Shown: positions 8,301-16,567, numbered from the stretch's first letter. The stretch is DNA of 64,000 bases from Flavobacteriaceae bacterium YJPT1-3 (GCA_029866965.1 CP123444.1:2087501-2151500); one strand, 5' to 3'. Notes: a model not told the origin generated them from the sequence alone. Translations and numbers: made by a program.

Positions 8301-10859
8301 TCTCATCCCTTCTCCGGAGGGGTAGTGGTGGAGAACATCGACAATCCTTTTGCGGGAGGGATCAACACCAGCTCTCGCGTGGGAAGAGCCACCGATAATG
8401 GTACGGAAGCTTTCGATGCGCTCATTTCCGATTACGGTATGCCGATCGATCTGACGACCAATCCGGTGTTCCACATCAAAGTTTATACGGAAGGGACCAC
8501 ACCAATTCCTTTTGCTGTGAAGGTAGAGGGAGGCACCACACCGCTAGAGATAGGTACAGAGATCGATGTTTCTAACCAGTGGAAGGAATACACCTTTGAC
8601 TTTAGCTCGGTGGCCGATCAGGGTAACACCACCCTGGTGCTCTTCTTCAATGCTGGAGCCACAGACGGAACGACTACCGATCTGTACTACATAGACGATC
8701 TATTCTTTGGTCCGGCGCCCTCGCGCTGTGAGGATCCGATACTTACCGACTTCGAGTGTGATCTGCCATCTCATCCCTTCTCCGGAGGGGTGGTGGTGGA
8801 GAACATCGACAATCCTTTTGCGGGAGGGATCAACACCAGCGCCCGAGTGGGAAGAGCTACCGATAACGGTACGGAAGGATTCGATGCGCTCATTTCCGAT
8901 TACGGTATGCCGATCGATCTGACGACCAATCCGGTGTTCCACATCAAAGTTTATACGGAAGGGACCACACCAATTCCTTTTGCCGTGAAGGTAGAGGGAG
9001 GTACCACACCGCTGGAGATAGGTACAGAGATCGATGTCTCTAACGATTGGAAGGAATACACTTTTGACTTTAGTTCGGTGGCCGATCAGGGTAATACCAC
9101 CCTGGTGCTCTTCTTCAACGCTGGAGCCACTGACGGAACGACTACCGATCTGTACTACATAGACGATCTATTCTTTGGTCCGGCGCCCTCGCGTTGTGAG
9201 GATCCAATACTTACCGACTTCGAGTGTGATCTGCCGTCTCATCCCTTCTCCGGAGGGGTAGTGGTGGAGAACATCGACAATCCATTCCCTACGGGGATCA
9301 ATACCAGTGCCCGAGTTGGAAGAGCCACCGATAATGGCACGGAAGGATTCGATGCGCTCATTTCCGATTACGGTATGCCGATCGATCTGACGACCAATCC
9401 GGTGTTCCATATCAAAGTTTACACGGAAGGGACCACACCAATTCCTTTTGCTGTGAAGGTAGAGGGAGGCACCACCCCGCTGGAGATAGGTACAGAGATC
9501 GATGTTTCTAACCAGTGGAAGGAATACACCTTTGACTTTAGCTCGGTGGCCGATCAGGGTAATACCACCCTGGTGCTCTTCTTCAACGCTGGAGCCACTG
9601 ACGGTACGACTACCGATCTGTACTACATAGACGATTTATTCTTTGGTCCGGCGCCCTCGCGTTGTGAGGATCCTATACTTACCGACTTCGAGTGTGATCT
9701 GCCGTCTCATCCCTTCTCCGGAGGGGTGGTGGTGGAGAACATCGACAACCCTTTTGCGGGAGGGATCAACACCAGCTCTCGCGTGGGAAGAGCCACCGAT
9801 AATGGTACGGAAGCTTTCGATGCGCTCATTTCCGATTACGGTATGCCGATCGATCTGACGACCAATCCGGTGTTCCACATCAAAGTTTATACGGAAGGGA
9901 CCACACCAATTCCTTTTGCCGTGAAGGTAGAGGGAGGTACCACCCCGCTGGAGATAGGTACAGAGATCGATGTTTCTAACCAGTGGAAGGAATACACCTT
10001 CGACTTTAGCTCGGTGGCTGATCAGGGTAATACCACCCTGGTGCTCTTCTTCAACGCTGGAGCCACTGACGGTACGACTACCGATCTGTACTACATAGAC
10101 GATTTATTCTTTGGTCCGGCGCCCACGCGTTGTGAGGATCCAATACTTACCGACTTCGAGTGTGATCTGCCGTCTCATCCTATTTCAGGAGCTATTACTC
10201 GAGTTCCAAATCCATTTATCGAGGGAATAAACTTAAGTGAAAACGTGGGTGAATATGTGGATGACGGTTCGGATCCTTTTGACAATGTCTCATTCGCTTA
10301 TGAAATGCCAATCGACCTGACAGTTTATAATATTCTCAAATTGAAAGTGTACACGACTCAAACTACCAACTTGTTGGTCAAACTGGAAAACGGAACTTCT
10401 GTTCCGGCGGAGCGTGGGAATATTGGGGATAATGGTGACAATATTGATGTAACCAATGCCTGGACTGAATATGAATTCGACTTCAGTGATCAAGCGGGAG
10501 AAAATCATCAGCGACTGGTACTCTTTTTTAACGCAGGAAATACCCAAGCTGATCCGGAAACATTTTACATTGATGATCTACGATGGGAAGCCAGTACATT
10601 AGCTATTGAGGATGTGGAGCAAGAAAATCAGCTGTACGTGTATCCTAATCCTGTAGTGGATCAAATAAAAATTTTCACGACCACCGAGATTGAAACTTTC
10701 GAGATCTATGATTTGACCGGAAGAGTGATTCTTCAGGGAGGAAAGACAGCAGAATCGTCGGTGAATGTCATAGATGCTTCATCGCTGAACAGTGGAATTT
10801 ACCTATTAACTATGAAAACAGCTTCCTTTACCAAGACTATAAGAATTTTAAAGAGGTAA
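5394..10859 (+). CDS. T9SS-secreted protein with eleven tandem jelly-roll-like domains
   Basis: The 1821-aa protein starts with a signal peptide ending GFAQC. It then carries eleven 156-aa domains: copies 1-10 are nearly identical and begin at bases 5451, 5919, 6387, 6855, 7323, 7791, 8259, 8727, 9195 and 9663; copy 11 (from 10131) is diverged. Each domain has a Cys pair (CEDPILTDFEC), a strand-rich body, EYTFDFSS, TLVLFFNAGATDG and the ending DLYYIDDLFF, the usual look of a jelly-roll carbohydrate-binding module. The last 75 residues (LYVYPNPVVDQIKI to TKTIRILKR) are a type A T9SS sorting domain, so the protein should be secreted and attached to the surface. No catalytic domain is visible. 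From its place in the locus I infer a multivalent glucan binder; I do not recognise the domain as a named family. Confidence 0.85.
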   Translation: MKQFLLFFFIFSSYLGFAQCVDPLLTDFECDPPSHPFSGGVVVENIDNPFPTGINTSARVGRATDNGMEGFDALIVEYGSPIDLTTNPIFHMKVYTELTAPIPLVAKVEGGTTPLEIAAEIAVSDQWSEYTFDFSSVADSGNTRLVVFFNFGATDGTTTDLYYIDDLFFGPAPTRCEDPILTDFECDLPSHPFSGGVVVENIDNPFPTGINTSSRVGRATDNGTEGFDALIVEYGSPIDLTTNPIFHMKVYTELTVPIPLVAKVEGGTTPLEIAAEIAVSDQWSEYTFDFSSVADQGNTRLVVFFNFGATDGTTTDLYYIDDLFFGPAPTRCEDPILTDFECDLPSHPFSGGVVVENIDNPFPTGINTSARVGRATDNGTEGFDALIVEYGSPIDLTTNPIFHMKVYTELTAPIPLVAKVEGGTTPLEIAAEIAVSDQWSEYTFDFSSVADSGNTRLVVFFNFGATDGTTTDLYYIDDLFFGPAPTRCEDPILTDFECDLPSHPFSGGVVVENIDNPFPTGINTSARVGRATDNGTEAFDALISDYGMPIDLTTNPVFHIKVYTEGTTPIPFAVKVEGGTTPLEIGTEIDVSNQWKEYTFDFSSVADQGNTTLVLFFNAGATDGTTTDLYYIDDLFFGPAPTRCEDPVLTDFECDLPSHPFSGGVVVENIDNPFAGGINTSARVGRATDNGTEGFDALISDYGMPIDLTTNPVFHIKVYTEGATPIPFAVKVEGGTTPLEIGTEIDVSNDWKEYTFDFSSVADQGNTTLVLFFNAGATDGTTTDLYYIDDLFFGPAPSRCEDPILTDFECDLPSHPFSGGVVVENIDNPFAGGINTSSRVGRATDNGTEAFDALISDYGMPIDLTTNPVFHIKVYTEGATPIPFAVKVEGGTTPLEIGTEIDVSNQWKEYTFDFSSVADQGNTTLVLFFNAGATDGTTTDLYYIDDLFFGPAPTRCEDPILTDFECDLPSHPFSGGVVVENIDNPFAGGINTSSRVGRATDNGTEAFDALISDYGMPIDLTTNPVFHIKVYTEGTTPIPFAVKVEGGTTPLEIGTEIDVSNQWKEYTFDFSSVADQGNTTLVLFFNAGATDGTTTDLYYIDDLFFGPAPSRCEDPILTDFECDLPSHPFSGGVVVENIDNPFAGGINTSARVGRATDNGTEGFDALISDYGMPIDLTTNPVFHIKVYTEGTTPIPFAVKVEGGTTPLEIGTEIDVSNDWKEYTFDFSSVADQGNTTLVLFFNAGATDGTTTDLYYIDDLFFGPAPSRCEDPILTDFECDLPSHPFSGGVVVENIDNPFPTGINTSARVGRATDNGTEGFDALISDYGMPIDLTTNPVFHIKVYTEGTTPIPFAVKVEGGTTPLEIGTEIDVSNQWKEYTFDFSSVADQGNTTLVLFFNAGATDGTTTDLYYIDDLFFGPAPSRCEDPILTDFECDLPSHPFSGGVVVENIDNPFAGGINTSSRVGRATDNGTEAFDALISDYGMPIDLTTNPVFHIKVYTEGTTPIPFAVKVEGGTTPLEIGTEIDVSNQWKEYTFDFSSVADQGNTTLVLFFNAGATDGTTTDLYYIDDLFFGPAPTRCEDPILTDFECDLPSHPISGAITRVPNPFIEGINLSENVGEYVDDGSDPFDNVSFAYEMPIDLTVYNILKLKVYTTQTTNLLVKLENGTSVPAERGNIGDNGDNIDVTNAWTEYEFDFSDQAGENHQRLVLFFNAGNTQADPETFYIDDLRWEASTLAIEDVEQENQLYVYPNPVVDQIKIFTTTEIETFEIYDLTGRVILQGGKTAESSVNVIDASSLNSGIYLLTMKTASFTKTIRILKR
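5451..10130 (+). repeat. Ten tandem 468-bp coding repeats
   Basis: Ten units of exactly 468 bp (156 codons) follow each other with no spacers and are nearly identical at DNA level. Two subtypes occur. Units 1-3 read LIVEYGSPIDL and VADSGNTRLVVFFNFG (unit 2 has VADQG). Units 5-10 read LISDYGMPIDL and VADQGNTTLVLFFNAG. Unit 4 joins a first third like unit 3 to a type-two remainder. Local variants (PFPTG or PFAGG; SARVG or SSRVG; EGFDAL or EAFDAL; APTRC or APSRC) are shuffled between units. This is the mark of unequal crossing-over or gene conversion. Copy number could be mis-assembled. Confidence 0.95.
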
Positions 10860-10884
10860 GGGGAGCGCAATAAAAATCGAAACA

Positions 10885-12897
10885 ATGAAAAGTTTACTTA
10901 GACTGAAATACGTATGCTTAGGATTGATACTCTTCTTTGGGGCTTCATGTACCGAAGAACTTCAAGAGTTTGACCTTTTGGTCACCGTACCCTGCGAAGA
11001 TCCCGATACCACGGTTGATCCATTGATTGTTTCTGATTTTGAGTGTCAGGACAACGTGAATATTGAAGGCGTTGAAGTGGTACGCAATCCAACGGAAACC
11101 GGAATAAATACGTCTACTTTTGTAGGGGTCTATACCGACCAGGCGAGTCCGACGGATGGTATTACTATCAATTTTGGAACTATAAATCTTGAAGAAAATG
11201 GGCTCTTTAAATTTAAAGTGCTTACCAATATTACAGGGGATATACTCGCCCGACTTCAGGGGAGTGCCAATGCACCGGTAGAAATGCGAGTTACCGTTTT
11301 TGGAGGAGATAACTGGCAGCAGTTAGAGTTTGATTTTAGTGAGGTTGAGGCAAGTGGATATTCGCAACTCGTACTTGTTTTTAATGAAGGTATAGAAACG
11401 GTAGGTGATGATCTTTATTATATTGATGACCTTTTGTTTGAAGCACCTATTGATCCCTGTGAGGGAGTGACCACCGATTTGAGTGTGGTGAACGATTTTG
11501 ATTGTCAGCAGAATTACTTTTTAGGAGATCCTGAGGCTGCTGAAGATGCGGTTACCCTAATTGATAATCCAAATCCAGGGGGGATCAATACCAGTGCTAC
11601 GGTAGGACAATACATCGACAATGGATTAGAACCTTTTGATAACTTACTTATTGACTTTGGTGAACCCATTGATTTGAGCACCAATGCTCAATTTAATATT
11701 AAGGTGTATGCCAATGCACAGGTACCGGTCATTGCTAAGTTGGAAGGTGGAACCATGGCTGTGGAAAAGACAGCTCAGATTCAGCAAACTAATACCTGGG
11801 TAGAACTTTCATTCAATTTTACAGAAGCTCAAGGTGCAGAAAATACCAGACTGGTGCTGTTCTTCAATGCCGGAGGGACCGATGGAACTGAAAACGATGT
11901 TTACCTCATTGATGATTTGCGTTTTGTGCCCTTTGTGGACGACTGCGAGGGGGTAGAGCCTGATTTAACGATCATCAGTGATTTTGACTGCCAACAGAAC
12001 TATGCCGTAGGAGCACCCGGGGTGGTCAATCTTGTCGATAATCCTAATCCGGATGCAGTAAACATGAGCAGCGGGGTAGGAAGTTATGTAGATAACGGTA
12101 CAGAACCCTTCGATGCGCTGATCATTGATCTTGGAGGTCCTTTCGATCTCAGTGAAAATCCGGTGTTGAGTATTGATGTACTTTCCTCTAGGCAAGCGCC
12201 GCTACTAGCCAAACTAGAAGGCGGAAGCATGCCTGTAGAAATACAAGCAAATATTGACGTCGTTAATGGTTGGAGTACGTATACGTTCGACTTTTCTCAA
12301 GCCATTGGACAAGGAAATACCACCTTAGTGTTCTTCTTCAATGCCGGTCAGGATGATGGAACCACAGAAGACATCTATTACCTCGATAATATCCGTTTTG
12401 AATCTGGCGGGTGTTCGGAGATTGTAGAAAATTGTGATGGGGTAGAACCGATGCTGAATATTATCAACGACTTTGACTGTCAGATCAATTTTCCTTTTGT
12501 CGATCCTGCCAGTGCTCCTGTAGTTCAAAACCCCAATGTCAGCTGCGCGAACCGTAGTTCTAATGTAGGCGCCTATACGGATAATGGCACAGATCCCTTC
12601 AATGCATTAATCGTGAATTTTGGACAGGAAATAGACCTATCGGTAAACAATCAGCTTAAGATTAAAGTATTGTCTTCTATGGCTGCCCCGATATTGGCGA
12701 AATTGGAAGGCGGTACGGCCATCGAAATTTTTCAGGACATTACCGAAGTAGGGGAATGGGTAGAATACACCTTCGATTTTAGCAGTGCCGCCGGTGATGG
12801 TAATACCACCTTGGTTCTGTTTTTTAACGCAGGTGAAACCAATGGAACTCCGACAGATCTGTATTATATCGATGATCTTAAGTTTGAACCTATGTAG
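10885..12897 (+). CDS. Surface lipoprotein with four diverged copies of the same jelly-roll-like domain
   Basis: The 670-aa protein has a lipoprotein signal (LGLILFFGASC) and four domains of about 150-160 aa, each starting with an SDFEC, NDFDC or SDFDC-type motif and closing with LYYIDDLLFE, VYLIDDLRF, IYYLDNIRF or LYYIDDLKF. These share motifs with the 156-aa repeats of the gene before (GINTSATVG, PFDNLLIDFG, AKLEGGT, TRLVLFFNAGGTDG) but are far more diverged. It has no T9SS sorting domain, so it is probably a lipid-anchored surface glycan-binding protein in the position where SusE/SusF-type proteins usually sit. The gene follows by 25 bases and ends the locus just ahead of a strong terminator. 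Confidence 0.82.
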   Translation: MKSLLRLKYVCLGLILFFGASCTEELQEFDLLVTVPCEDPDTTVDPLIVSDFECQDNVNIEGVEVVRNPTETGINTSTFVGVYTDQASPTDGITINFGTINLEENGLFKFKVLTNITGDILARLQGSANAPVEMRVTVFGGDNWQQLEFDFSEVEASGYSQLVLVFNEGIETVGDDLYYIDDLLFEAPIDPCEGVTTDLSVVNDFDCQQNYFLGDPEAAEDAVTLIDNPNPGGINTSATVGQYIDNGLEPFDNLLIDFGEPIDLSTNAQFNIKVYANAQVPVIAKLEGGTMAVEKTAQIQQTNTWVELSFNFTEAQGAENTRLVLFFNAGGTDGTENDVYLIDDLRFVPFVDDCEGVEPDLTIISDFDCQQNYAVGAPGVVNLVDNPNPDAVNMSSGVGSYVDNGTEPFDALIIDLGGPFDLSENPVLSIDVLSSRQAPLLAKLEGGSMPVEIQANIDVVNGWSTYTFDFSQAIGQGNTTLVFFFNAGQDDGTTEDIYYLDNIRFESGGCSEIVENCDGVEPMLNIINDFDCQINFPFVDPASAPVVQNPNVSCANRSSNVGAYTDNGTDPFNALIVNFGQEIDLSVNNQLKIKVLSSMAAPILAKLEGGTAIEIFQDITEVGEWVEYTFDFSSAAGDGNTTLVLFFNAGETNGTPTDLYYIDDLKFEPM

Positions 12898-12965
12898 GGA
12901 TTTGTCTCGGTCATCTACTGTGTTTTTGTTGGCCTGAGTAAGTTTAAACTAAGTTTGTTTTTCAA

Positions 12966-13008
12966 AAGAGAAGGTGCGTATTTGTTGTTGTTGTACGCAC
13001 CTTTTCTT
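12966..13008 (+). terminator. Strong hairpin terminator closing the glucan locus
   Basis: The arms AAGGTGCGTA (12971-12980) and TACGCACCTT (12994-13003) pair perfectly around a GTTGTTG-rich loop. The stem extends outward through AAGAG/TTCTT, and a T-rich tail follows. It lies between the convergent ends of the lipoprotein gene (+) and the YtxH gene (-), so it may work in both directions. Confidence 0.85.
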
Positions 13009-13064
13009 ATTTTAATCCTAATTCATAAAAGAGGTTTTTCTCTTCTGATTATAAAGTACCTGAA

Positions 13065-13400
13065 CTAGGAACTTTTCTGAAGTCGGGCATTCTTTTTTCG
13101 AAGTGTTTCCAGACGCTCTTCCAGATTGACCATAATGTCATCTGCACGATGGCTGAGTTTATCCACCACTTCTTCCATTTTGTGTTCAAATTCTACTTTC
13201 TTCTCTGCAGCCGCTTTCGCCAAATCTTCTCGAGCGTGTTTCATCTTCTCCCCCAGATCATGTGTAGTTTCTAAGGTTTTTGCTTTGATCTTTTCTCGGG
13301 TTTTCGAACCGCGATCGGGGGCAAAGAGTACACCGAGTACTCCTCCAATTGCCGCACCGGTGAGCAGGGCATAAAATGCATTTTTGTTTGCTGTGTCCAT
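13065..13400 (-). CDS. YtxH-domain protein
   Basis: This is a 111-aa protein with one N-terminal hydrophobic segment (AFYALLTGAAIGGVLGVLFAPDRG), the YtxH signature of a glycine-rich helix followed by APxxGxxTR. The rest is a highly charged helix that is probably coiled coil (EKIKAKTLETTHDLGEKM, LEERLETLRKKNARL). Family members are small membrane-associated proteins often linked to stress responses; molecular function is unknown. Start: ATG at 13400 gives the usual MDTANKN-type start; the frame extends upstream but that extension is unlike the family. It faces the glucan locus and shares the terminator between them. Confidence 0.8.
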   Translation of the reverse strand: MDTANKNAFYALLTGAAIGGVLGVLFAPDRGSKTREKIKAKTLETTHDLGEKMKHAREDLAKAAAEKKVEFEHKMEEVVDKLSHRADDIMVNLEERLETLRKKNARLQKSS

Positions 13401-13559
13401 GATTATTGTATTAGCGTTAATGGTATGGACTTTAAGGTACTGGTAGATTGAGCCGGACACAATGACTTTCGTCAGCTATGAGGGCATTTGCATGATATTG
13501 ATCATGTTGCAGCCTAATTCAAACACTTAATTTTCAGCAATCCCAGGAAAAGGATTTCC

Positions 13560-14164
13560 ATGTTCACGTTTAAAAATTTTAATATCGCCGACTGGTTTTC
13601 GTTCTATCGGATTGCTGCGGTGCCTATGCTCTTAGCCTTTATCTTTTTTGATTGGAGGAGCGTCTTTACCTGGTTTCTTTTTTTAGTTTTTTAACAGATG
13701 CTATTGACGGATTCTTAGCCCGGAAACTAAAAATTACCAGTCCGAGAGGTTCTCAACTAGACAGCATAGGCGATCAAATTACTCTTCTTTTGGGCGTAGT
13801 AGGTCTGTACCGCTTTGAAACCGAATTTATCCATACCCATCTCCAATTATTACTGATCATTTTCATTCCCTACGGACTGCAGATGGGGATCGCCTTTTTC
13901 AAGTACGGTAAAGCCACGGCTTTCCATACCTATTTGGCAAAATTATCAGCACTTATTCAGGCAACATTCATACTCTGGCTTTTGTTTTTCGGACCGGTAT
14001 ACTGGCTCTTTTATTTTATGCTCGCACTTGGCGTTATCGAAACGGTAGAAGAAATCATTCTTATTTTTATGTACGATCAATGAGTGGATGGTGTCAAGGG
14101 TATTTATTGGGCCTTGCGTGATCCCAGGCGTCTGGAAGCCAAGGAGCAAATCGAATCGGACTGA
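13560..14164 (+). pseudogene. CDP-alcohol phosphatidyltransferase, broken by a frameshift and a premature TGA
   Basis: The intact ancestor would be a membrane enzyme of about 201 aa that moves a phosphatidyl group from CDP-diacylglycerol to an alcohol. From ATG 13560 the frame reads a typical N-terminus (FNIADWFSFYRIAAVP) but stops at TAA 13692 in a T6 run (13687-13692). One extra T would continue into LTDAIDGFLARKLK, which with the following residues completes the catalytic signature DxxDGxxAR(x8)GxxxDxxxD. That second frame runs to TGA at 14081-14083 and then continues in frame with VDGVKGIYWALRDPRRLEA to a TGA at 14162-14164. The span is 605 bases, one short of a whole number of codons. 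The final TGA overlaps the ATG of the next gene, as expected for a formerly coupled pair. Confidence 0.8.
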
Positions 14165-15390
14165 TGCGCACCTATTCCTTTTTTACGATCGCACTCCTGT
14201 GTCTGGCCATCGTCATCATAGATGCTTTGGCTTTTTTTTGGTTGCAGGCCATTACGGACCTATTGACTTCAAACACACTTCGAAATTTTATCCATATTCT
14301 GTTTTGGGTCTTCACCCTGGGCTTAGTGATTGCGATTCTGACTCTGAAATTACGTATGAACGCGATCTCCCCGCGTTGGAAACAACGCTTGGTCACCTCG
14401 ATGTATGGGCTGACCGTTTCCTCTTTTATTCCCAAAGGAATTTTTGTGCTCCTCATTACGCTCATGTATTATTCTACCCTTACCTTACCGAATCCAAAAA
14501 CGGCGCTCTGGGTGGCCCTGTTTGGATTGATCGCCGGGTTCCTGCCCTTTTTTGTCATTGTTTATGCCATTTTTGGGGCAGTCTATCGCTTCAAGGTTCG
14601 ACGTACGCAGTTGTCGTTTAAAAATCTTCCGTCCACCATTCACAACCTGCGCATCGTACAGATCTCCGATCTCCATCTGGGCAGTTTCGGATTCAAATAC
14701 AAGACACTGGACAGAGCGATTCGCATGATCAATGAACTCGAACCGGATCTCCTCTTTTTCACCGGTGATCTGGTCAATAATTACGCCTGGGAATTGAGGG
14801 GTTGGGATCAGGTATTTCAGAAACTTCGTCCTAAACTTGGAGCCTTCGCCGTATTGGGGAATCACGACTACGGTGATTACAGCATCTGGGATTCCGCTTT
14901 CGCGAAAGCAGAAAATAGAGAAGCCATCAGGCAGTTCTTTGAACGTACGCCGTTTAGGCTCCTCTTGAATGAAGCAGTCATCCTTAAGCGCGGGCGGGAT
15001 CAACTGGCGATCATCGGAGTGGAGAATTGGGGCAAGCCACCCTTTAAGCAGTATGGTGATTTGGCGAAAGCCCAAAAGCAGGTGCCTGCAGATGCATTCA
15101 AGATATTGCTCTCCCACGATCCTTCCCATTGGGAGGCCGAGGTTGTTGAAAATACTGACATTGATCTCACCTTTTCCGGACATACGCACGGCATGCAGGT
15201 GGCCTTGATCGTTGGTAAAAAGGAATACAGTCCCATACAATTGAAATACAAGCAGTGGGCGGGTTTATACAGTAAAGGCAACCAATACCTTTACGTCAAT
15301 CGCGGTTTGGGTTGGATGGGTTTTCCGGGGCGTATTGGCGTACGACCGGAAATTACCCTGCTGGAGCTAGTCCGAGTTCAGCAGCAATGA
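14164..15390 (+). CDS. Membrane-anchored metallophosphoesterase
   Basis: About four N-terminal membrane segments (residues 5-30, 42-62, 90-104, 115-140) precede a calcineurin-like phosphoesterase domain. The metal-binding motifs are all present: QISDLHLG (Asp169, His171), FTGDLVNN, LGNHDYG, LSHDPSHW and FSGHTHGMQ. The layout resembles YkuE-type membrane phosphoesterases that act on lipid or nucleotide phosphates; the substrate is unknown. ATG 14164 overlaps by one base the last stop of the broken phosphatidyltransferase gene, so the two were probably co-translated and worked on related phospholipid metabolism. An exact copy of the palindrome GCTTTCGCGAAAGC lies inside (14896-14909), encoding AFAKA. 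Confidence 0.9.
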   Translation: MRTYSFFTIALLCLAIVIIDALAFFWLQAITDLLTSNTLRNFIHILFWVFTLGLVIAILTLKLRMNAISPRWKQRLVTSMYGLTVSSFIPKGIFVLLITLMYYSTLTLPNPKTALWVALFGLIAGFLPFFVIVYAIFGAVYRFKVRRTQLSFKNLPSTIHNLRIVQISDLHLGSFGFKYKTLDRAIRMINELEPDLLFFTGDLVNNYAWELRGWDQVFQKLRPKLGAFAVLGNHDYGDYSIWDSAFAKAENREAIRQFFERTPFRLLLNEAVILKRGRDQLAIIGVENWGKPPFKQYGDLAKAQKQVPADAFKILLSHDPSHWEAEVVENTDIDLTFSGHTHGMQVALIVGKKEYSPIQLKYKQWAGLYSKGNQYLYVNRGLGWMGFPGRIGVRPEITLLELVRVQQQ

Positions 15391-15524
15391 TTGGGAATCT
15401 CCCTGCGGAGAGGATCAACTGATTGATTGACAGGGCGAAACGCCTAAGGCATTCTCTTAATAAAAGTTAAGCTTTTTGTGAGGGCTAAAGGATTCCTTAA
15501 GTTCGAAAAAAATACAAATCAGCT

Positions 15525-15743
15525 ATGGATATTATTCAAGAAGCACAATCATTTGAAGACATGAAAATGAGCAATATGTCTACAAGTGACCGGGTCAAGG
15601 CTTCCAGACGAGCCAAAAATTTAATTTTGCGCATTAACGTACGCTACAAGAAAACGAAAGAGCAGAAACTGATGGATCTGATGAAGCGTCTTACGCAGAA
15701 AAAGCGAAAAATAGAAAAGCGTTTAAAGGGACGACTGGCTTGA
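15525..15743 (+). CDS. Small basic protein of unknown function
   Basis: This is a 72-aa protein rich in Lys and Arg in its second half (KNLILRINVRYKKTKEQK, RLTQKKRKIEKRLKGRL). It is probably helical and able to bind nucleic acid or membranes, but I do not recognise a family. ATG 15525 follows an A-rich stretch (GAAAAAAATACAAATC) typical of start regions in this group, and a strong terminator lies about 95 bases after the stop. These points support a real gene. It stands alone on the + strand between the phosphoesterase and the envelope operon. Confidence 0.6.
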   Translation: MDIIQEAQSFEDMKMSNMSTSDRVKASRRAKNLILRINVRYKKTKEQKLMDLMKRLTQKKRKIEKRLKGRLA

Positions 15744-15837
15744 TCTAAGATGGACAACTGAGCATTTTCAATGCAGTCTTCAATGTCTCAATAACGCCTG
15801 TACCCCACCCCATCGTCTCAGTAATGCGGTGAATTAA

Positions 15838-15867
15838 AATAATCCTGGAAATTCTTCCAGGATTATT
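15838..15867. terminator. Bidirectional hairpin terminator
   Basis: The arms AATAATCCTGGA (15838-15849) and TCCAGGATTATT (15856-15867) form a perfect 12-bp stem around AATTCT. It lies between the convergent small basic protein gene (+) and the last gene of the envelope operon (-), so it can end both transcripts. Confidence 0.85.
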
Positions 15868-15884
15868 GCTCTGGCAGCTTAAGT

Positions 15885-16538
15885 TCATTCAAATTCGATC
15901 TCGATGATGATGAAAATTGAGGTGCCGTCTTGTTCAAAAAAGCCAAAGACTTGACCATTGGTATAATCAGAGGCTGGTAAGGCGAAATCGCCAACAGTAC
16001 CGTCTATGTCAGTGGTTCCTATTCGAGCAATGAGATTGGTCACCGGCGTTCCGATAGGAACGGTCATAATGATCTTATCCTCTCCATCGATGATCGTTCC
16101 TTCGATGTCCGTATCCACTGGATTCTCCTCCGCCAAAAAGCGGAAGTAATTTACAATTTCACTTAGAGGACGAGCTGATCGATTTTCTTCTACGGTAACC
16201 GTGTAGTCCGCAGTAGATCCATCTTCTGCGGTAACGGTATAGGTTAGAGGAGCATTAAAATCTTGCGGGCCTTGAGGAGAGTACGAAGCCCGATCAGACA
16301 CCTCAATACTTGGAAATATAAAGGATACCATTGCTCTATGGGGTACCAATAAGGTAATTTCATCCTCATTTATAGTCCCTTCGATATCGATAGGGATTGT
16401 GGAGGGGTTTTCCGCAGCAAGAAATTGGAAAGAAATGATTTCTTTCGAGTCGCTCAGTCGTGCCTTGGTGTTGCTATCATCACTGCTACAGGCTAAGCCT
16501 ACACATAACACAATAAATATATACATCCATTTTTTCAT
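15885..16538 (-). CDS. Lipoprotein with two DUF5018-like beta-sandwich domains
   Basis: The lipoprotein signal peptide ends in VGLACS. Two similar halves follow, each with a stretch like ISFQFLAAENPS or NYFRFLAEENPV and an IDIEGTI or TDIEGTI strand, then VTAEDGSTADYTVTVEE between them. This arrangement resembles the DUF5018 / Ig-like repeats of Bacteroidota surface lipoproteins. Function is unknown; a structural or binding role at the outer membrane is inferred. Start: ATG 16538 gives the signal peptide directly; an upstream ATG at 16562 would add eight residues. Last gene of the eight-gene - strand operon, six bases (to 16562) or 29 bases (to 16538) after the collagen-like lipoprotein gene. 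Confidence 0.72.
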   Translation of the reverse strand: MKKWMYIFIVLCVGLACSSDDSNTKARLSDSKEIISFQFLAAENPSTIPIDIEGTINEDEITLLVPHRAMVSFIFPSIEVSDRASYSPQGPQDFNAPLTYTVTAEDGSTADYTVTVEENRSARPLSEIVNYFRFLAEENPVDTDIEGTIIDGEDKIIMTVPIGTPVTNLIARIGTTDIDGTVGDFALPASDYTNGQVFGFFEQDGTSIFIIIEIEFE

Positions 16539-16567
16539 AAATCGTGTTTTATTTGATGTCATTGGTT

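Noticed and set aside
5463-9878. Regularly spaced 80-aa frames on the - strand and 61-71 aa frames on the + strand across the repeat array
   Set aside because: They recur with the 468-bp period and are only shadows of the repeated domain in other frames.
13687-13694. Programmed -1 frameshifting at the T6 run of the phosphatidyltransferase gene
   Set aside because: A slip at TTT-TAA would restore the frame, but the gene has a second, separate stop (TGA at 14081) that slippage would not fix, so decay is simpler.
14485-15240. 251-aa frame on the - strand and a 177-aa frame on the + strand (14088-14621)
   Set aside because: Both lie over the metallophosphoesterase, whose motifs and start are convincing; neither has recognisable domains.
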